The notes below the pieces were generated by a model, which had not been told where the DNA came from, ran no database searches, and worked only from the letters and a program-made list of their open reading frames with translations. Source: Rhodoferax sp. (GTDB lineage Bacteria > Pseudomonadota > Gammaproteobacteria > Burkholderiales > Burkholderiaceae_C). Taken from it: a DNA stretch of 15,144 nucleotides. The stretch's first letter is position 1. Every line of letters begins with the position of its first letter. The stretch lies in NCBI GenBank assembly GCA_030683195.1, contig JAUXQA010000177.1:1-15144 (forward strand). Reading direction: 5' to 3'. Shown piece by piece: positions 12,400-15,144 of the stretch. The position numbers and the translations under genes are program-made.

Positions 12400-14883
12400 A
12401 TGACCCAAAGATCTTCCTTCATTGGCGAACCGGAAGCTGAAGAAACACTCAGGAGCTCCCTGACGTTGGCGCAGTTTTTTGCCATCGTTGAGGGGTCTGA
12501 CGATGCCATTGTTACCAGAGCTTTGGATGGCCGGGTAACCAGTTGGAACTCCGGAGCACAGAATATCTTTGGTTATACCGAACAGGAAATGCTGGGCAGG
12601 TCACTGATCGCGCTTTTTCCTCCAGAACTCATAGAGGAGGAGTCCTACCTCCTCGGGCAGGTTTTGGAGGGGAAGAAAGTGGCCCACTTTGAAACAGAGC
12701 GTCTGCACAAGACCGGTAAGCGCATCAGCGTTTCGGTCACGATCTCACCCCTTCGTGACCAGAATGGCCTGATCATCGGGGCTTCAAAAAATGCCCGTGA
12801 CATCACCCAGAAGGTCAAATTAGAAGCCGCAGCGAATCTTGCCAATGCCATTTTCCTCTCAACTGATGATGCTGTCATTGGAAAATCCCTGGACAGCATT
12901 GTGACCAGCTGGAATCCGGGAGCGACAAAGATCTTTGGCTACCAAGCTGAAGAAATGATTGGGAAATCCATTCAAAAGCTTTTCCCGATCGACCGAAAAG
13001 TAGAAGAAACACTTATTCTGAAAAGAATTCGTGACGGTCAGACGGTTGATCATTTTGAGACAGTGCGAGTTTGCAAGGATGGGCGAAAAGTTGACGTCTC
13101 AGTCACTATTTCACCTATTCGAGATCATCGAGGGCGCATCATTGGTGCATCCAAAATAGCCAGGGACATCACATCCCAGAAAGTAGCCGAGACCCAACTT
13201 CGCCTGACGTCCCAGGTGTTCACATCGACGAGTGAAGGGATTTTGATTACCGATAGCAATGGCCTGATTGTTGACGCGAACATTGCTTTTTCTCGCATCA
13301 CCGGCTTCTCGCGTGAAGAGGTTCTAGGCCGGGATCCGCAGACATTTAGATCAAGCCGACAAAGCCCATCGACTTTCCGGCGAATTAGACGAGCTTTGAT
13401 GCGGTACGGTGAATGGAAAGGTGAGATCTGGAGCCGGCGCAAGGATGGAGGAAGTTACTCGGTGTTGTTGACGGTAAGCCGGGTCTGTGACACTGGAGGT
13501 CTGGTTAGCAACTACGTAGTTCTTTTCTCCGACATCACCCCGCTCAAACTTCAACAAGAGCGACTGGAGCACAGTGCGCATTTCGACGTGCTGACCAATT
13601 TGCCCAATCGCTTGTTGCTGGCTGACCGTCTAAAACAGGCTATGGTGAATTGTCAGCGCTCTCAGCAATTGCTGGCGGTGCTGTACATGGACATCGACGG
13701 GTTCAAGTTCATCAATGACAACTACGGCCATAGCGTTGGTGATGAACTTCTGATTGCCATCTCGGGACAGATGCGATCTAGCCTGCGCGAGGGTGACACC
13801 CTGGCAAGGATCGGGGGTGATGAGTTTGCGGCAGTACTGACGAACCTGGGCACCATTCAGGAATGCCTGCCGCTTTTGGATAGATTGCTTGCAGCTTGTT
13901 CGCAGCCGGTCGAGCTGAAGGGTTGCATGTTGAATGTCACTACCAGTATTGGCGTCACTTTTTACCCAAGTGATGATGTCGATGCTGATCAGTTGCTTCG
14001 CAATGCCGACAATGCGATGTACGAGGCCAAACGTACTGGGAAAAACCGTTTTCGCATTTTTGACGCCGCGCAGGATACTGAGTTCAAGAAGACTAACAAC
14101 CAGTTAACCCGTATTGAGCAGGCATTGGCTGACCACGAGTTTGTTCTGCACTACCAGCCGAAAGTCAATATGCGCACGGGTGTTGTGGTGGGAGTCGAGG
14201 CCTTGATTCGCTGGCAGCGGCCAGATTGTGGTCTATTGCTGCCTGGAACATTTTTGCCATTGATTGAAAAACACCCCTTGAGCGAAAGACTGGGTGATTG
14301 GGTTCTTGAATCAGCGCTTCAACAAATGGATGCCTGGTTACGCACTGGGTTGAACCTGCCGGTTAGCGTCAACATCAGTGCACGGCAATTGCAAGACGAC
14401 GCGTTTGCAATCAAGTTGAGTCAATTGCTGGCAAAGTATCCGAGTGTGATGCCTGCCAACGTCGAACTGGAGATTCTGGAGACCAGTGACCTGGAAGATA
14501 TTTCCTTGGTGCAGCGAATCATGAGCGCCTGTCATGACATTGGGGTCAATTTCTCGCTTGACGACTTTGGCACTGGTTATTCATCTCTTACTTATTTGAA
14601 TCGACTTCCAGTTCAGACTATGAAGATAGATCAGAGCTTTATCCGCGACATGTTGGTCGATTCGGGTAATTTATCGATCGTTAAGGGTGTCATCGGGCTG
14701 GCCAATGCATTCAATCGCAATGTCATTGCAGAAGGGATAGAGACAGCAGCACATGGCTCCAAACTGCTGGATCTTGGCTGTGAATTAGGTCAAGGCTATG
14801 TGATTGCACGCCCTATGACAGCAGAGCAAATTCCCCTATGGATCACCAATTGGATGGGGCTACCTCAGCAGTTGGCTGATTGA
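12400..14883 (+). CDS. PAS-PAS-PAS-GGDEF-EAL protein, dual c-di-GMP synthase/phosphodiesterase
   Basis: An 827-residue cytoplasmic signalling protein with no membrane segment. Three PAS domains come first (about 22-136, 147-259, 268-382). The first two are close copies: DAIVTRALDGRVTSWNSGAQ against DAVIGKSLDSIVTSWNPGAT, each ending GASKxARDIT. The GGDEF domain (about 390-556) has an intact ARIGGDEF (472-476) and the inhibitory I-site R463-E-G-D466. The EAL domain (about 570-812) keeps GVEALIRW (Glu600), NISARQLQ, ELEILETSDLE, SLDDFGTGYSSL, KIDQSFI, AEGIET and GQGY, so both halves look catalytically competent. It probably senses a small ligand, redox state or light through PAS and tunes c-di-GMP for motility or biofilm. 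The start at 12400 is chosen for its AAGGA. Base composition is less GC-rich than the neighbours (about 53% in a sampled 60-base line against about 63% in the efflux operon), hinting at separate ancestry. Confidence 0.95.
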   Translation: MTQRSSFIGEPEAEETLRSSLTLAQFFAIVEGSDDAIVTRALDGRVTSWNSGAQNIFGYTEQEMLGRSLIALFPPELIEEESYLLGQVLEGKKVAHFETERLHKTGKRISVSVTISPLRDQNGLIIGASKNARDITQKVKLEAAANLANAIFLSTDDAVIGKSLDSIVTSWNPGATKIFGYQAEEMIGKSIQKLFPIDRKVEETLILKRIRDGQTVDHFETVRVCKDGRKVDVSVTISPIRDHRGRIIGASKIARDITSQKVAETQLRLTSQVFTSTSEGILITDSNGLIVDANIAFSRITGFSREEVLGRDPQTFRSSRQSPSTFRRIRRALMRYGEWKGEIWSRRKDGGSYSVLLTVSRVCDTGGLVSNYVVLFSDITPLKLQQERLEHSAHFDVLTNLPNRLLLADRLKQAMVNCQRSQQLLAVLYMDIDGFKFINDNYGHSVGDELLIAISGQMRSSLREGDTLARIGGDEFAAVLTNLGTIQECLPLLDRLLAACSQPVELKGCMLNVTTSIGVTFYPSDDVDADQLLRNADNAMYEAKRTGKNRFRIFDAAQDTEFKKTNNQLTRIEQALADHEFVLHYQPKVNMRTGVVVGVEALIRWQRPDCGLLLPGTFLPLIEKHPLSERLGDWVLESALQQMDAWLRTGLNLPVSVNISARQLQDDAFAIKLSQLLAKYPSVMPANVELEILETSDLEDISLVQRIMSACHDIGVNFSLDDFGTGYSSLTYLNRLPVQTMKIDQSFIRDMLVDSGNLSIVKGVIGLANAFNRNVIAEGIETAAHGSKLLDLGCELGQGYVIARPMTAEQIPLWITNWMGLPQQLAD

Positions 14884-15071
14884 ATCGAATGTTGCGAGAT
14901 CAGCGCAGGGTTACTCGAAAAACCGCGAACTTTCAGACTCGAAGAATTGATTCAGATTACTTCCCTTAGCCGACGACCGATTTCACTCGTTGTTGCTGTT
15001 TGCAAATGGGCACCACAGGGCTTGTGCATTTTTGTGGCTCTAGCCCTGGCCGTGTAGACAACAATTCTGGC
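14884..15071. other. Intergenic region after the c-di-GMP enzyme gene
   Basis: No gene was recognised. An inverted repeat CAGGGCT (15016-15022) / AGCCCTG (15042-15048) with a 19-base loop is present; it lacks a T-run and is a weak candidate for a processing or termination structure. Confidence 0.4.
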
Positions 15072-15100
15072 AAAAAAAAGCAGCTCAAGAGCCGCTTTTT
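15072..15100 (-). terminator. Rho-independent terminator, usable in both directions
   Basis: A stem GC-A-GCTC / GAGC-C-GC (15080-15086 and 15089-15095, one mismatch, AA loop) is flanked by eight A on the left (15072-15079) and five T on the right (15096-15100). Read on the minus strand it is a stem followed by eight U, 18 bp beyond the stop of the minus-strand gene at the right edge, and it terminates that gene. Read on the plus strand it could also end transcripts from the c-di-GMP enzyme gene. Confidence 0.85.
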
Positions 15101-15117
15101 CTGGGTAACCCGCAGGC

Positions 15118-15144
15118 TTATTCGACCTTGGCCTTGGCGCGCAG
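15118..15144 (-). CDS. C-terminal end of an unidentified minus-strand gene
   Basis: Only eight codons and a TAA stop are inside the window; they read LRAKAKVE. The strong terminator placed just downstream supports a real gene end here. The product cannot be identified from so little. Confidence 0.5.
   Translation of the reverse strand: MRAKAKVE

Overview
The window looks like the chromosome of a betaproteobacterium, most likely of the Comamonadaceae (Rhodoferax/Polaromonas-like). This is inferred from the gene families and their arrangement: a polyhydroxyalkanoate phasin, a photolyase/cryptochrome cluster with its two small satellite proteins, and a NodT/HlyD/DHA2 efflux operon. It also fits a GC-rich composition that falls visibly in the last gene. 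No rRNA, tRNA, CRISPR array, insertion sequence or phage gene was seen.

Layout. (1) 1-3262, minus strand: a tripartite drug-efflux operon in the order DHA2 MFS pump, HlyD/EmrA-type adaptor, NodT-type outer-membrane lipoprotein (cut by the window edge). The genes are joined by 4-bp ATGA overlaps. (2) 3263-3740: a 478-bp stretch with no recognisable gene, but with short overlapping reading frames leading into the pump gene. (3) 3741-4724, plus strand: a cation diffusion facilitator of the ZnT9-like type. (4) 4763-7757, minus strand: three genes chained by ATGA overlaps, namely a photolyase-like flavoprotein, a 49-residue DUF2256 zinc-ribbon-like protein and a DASH cryptochrome. (5) 7837-8687, plus strand, divergent from (4): an exported glutathione peroxidase and a TIGR03643 (DUF2805) protein. 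(6) 8734-10656, plus: a Tat-exported PhoX/DUF839 protein. (7) 10686-11219, minus: a phasin with a basic N-terminal tail. (8) 11330-12100, plus: a DUF1624 membrane acyltransferase-like protein. (9) 12400-14883, plus: a PAS-PAS-PAS-GGDEF-EAL c-di-GMP enzyme. (10) A terminator at about 15072-15100 and the last codons of a minus-strand gene at the right edge.

How the genes fit together. Regions 4 and 5 form the most coherent functional unit. Two blue-light flavoproteins, a peroxidase that detoxifies (lipid) hydroperoxides, and two uncharacterised small proteins that co-occur with photolyases suggest a response to light and photo-oxidative damage. No sigma factor or anti-sigma factor that would control such a response lies in the window. 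The efflux operon is a complete inner-membrane to outer-membrane export route. The remaining genes (PhoX-like, phasin, acyltransferase, c-di-GMP enzyme) look like independent units for phosphate, carbon storage, envelope modification and lifestyle signalling.

Points most worth a second look: the unannotated-size DUF2256 gene fused by overlaps into the photolyase operon; altered flavin-pocket and Trp-triad residues in the photolyase-like protein; a missing PhoX cysteine; the overlapping small ORFs upstream of the efflux pump; and a 28-bp inverted repeat between the phasin and acyltransferase genes. All homology statements are from reading the sequence by eye; no database search was run.
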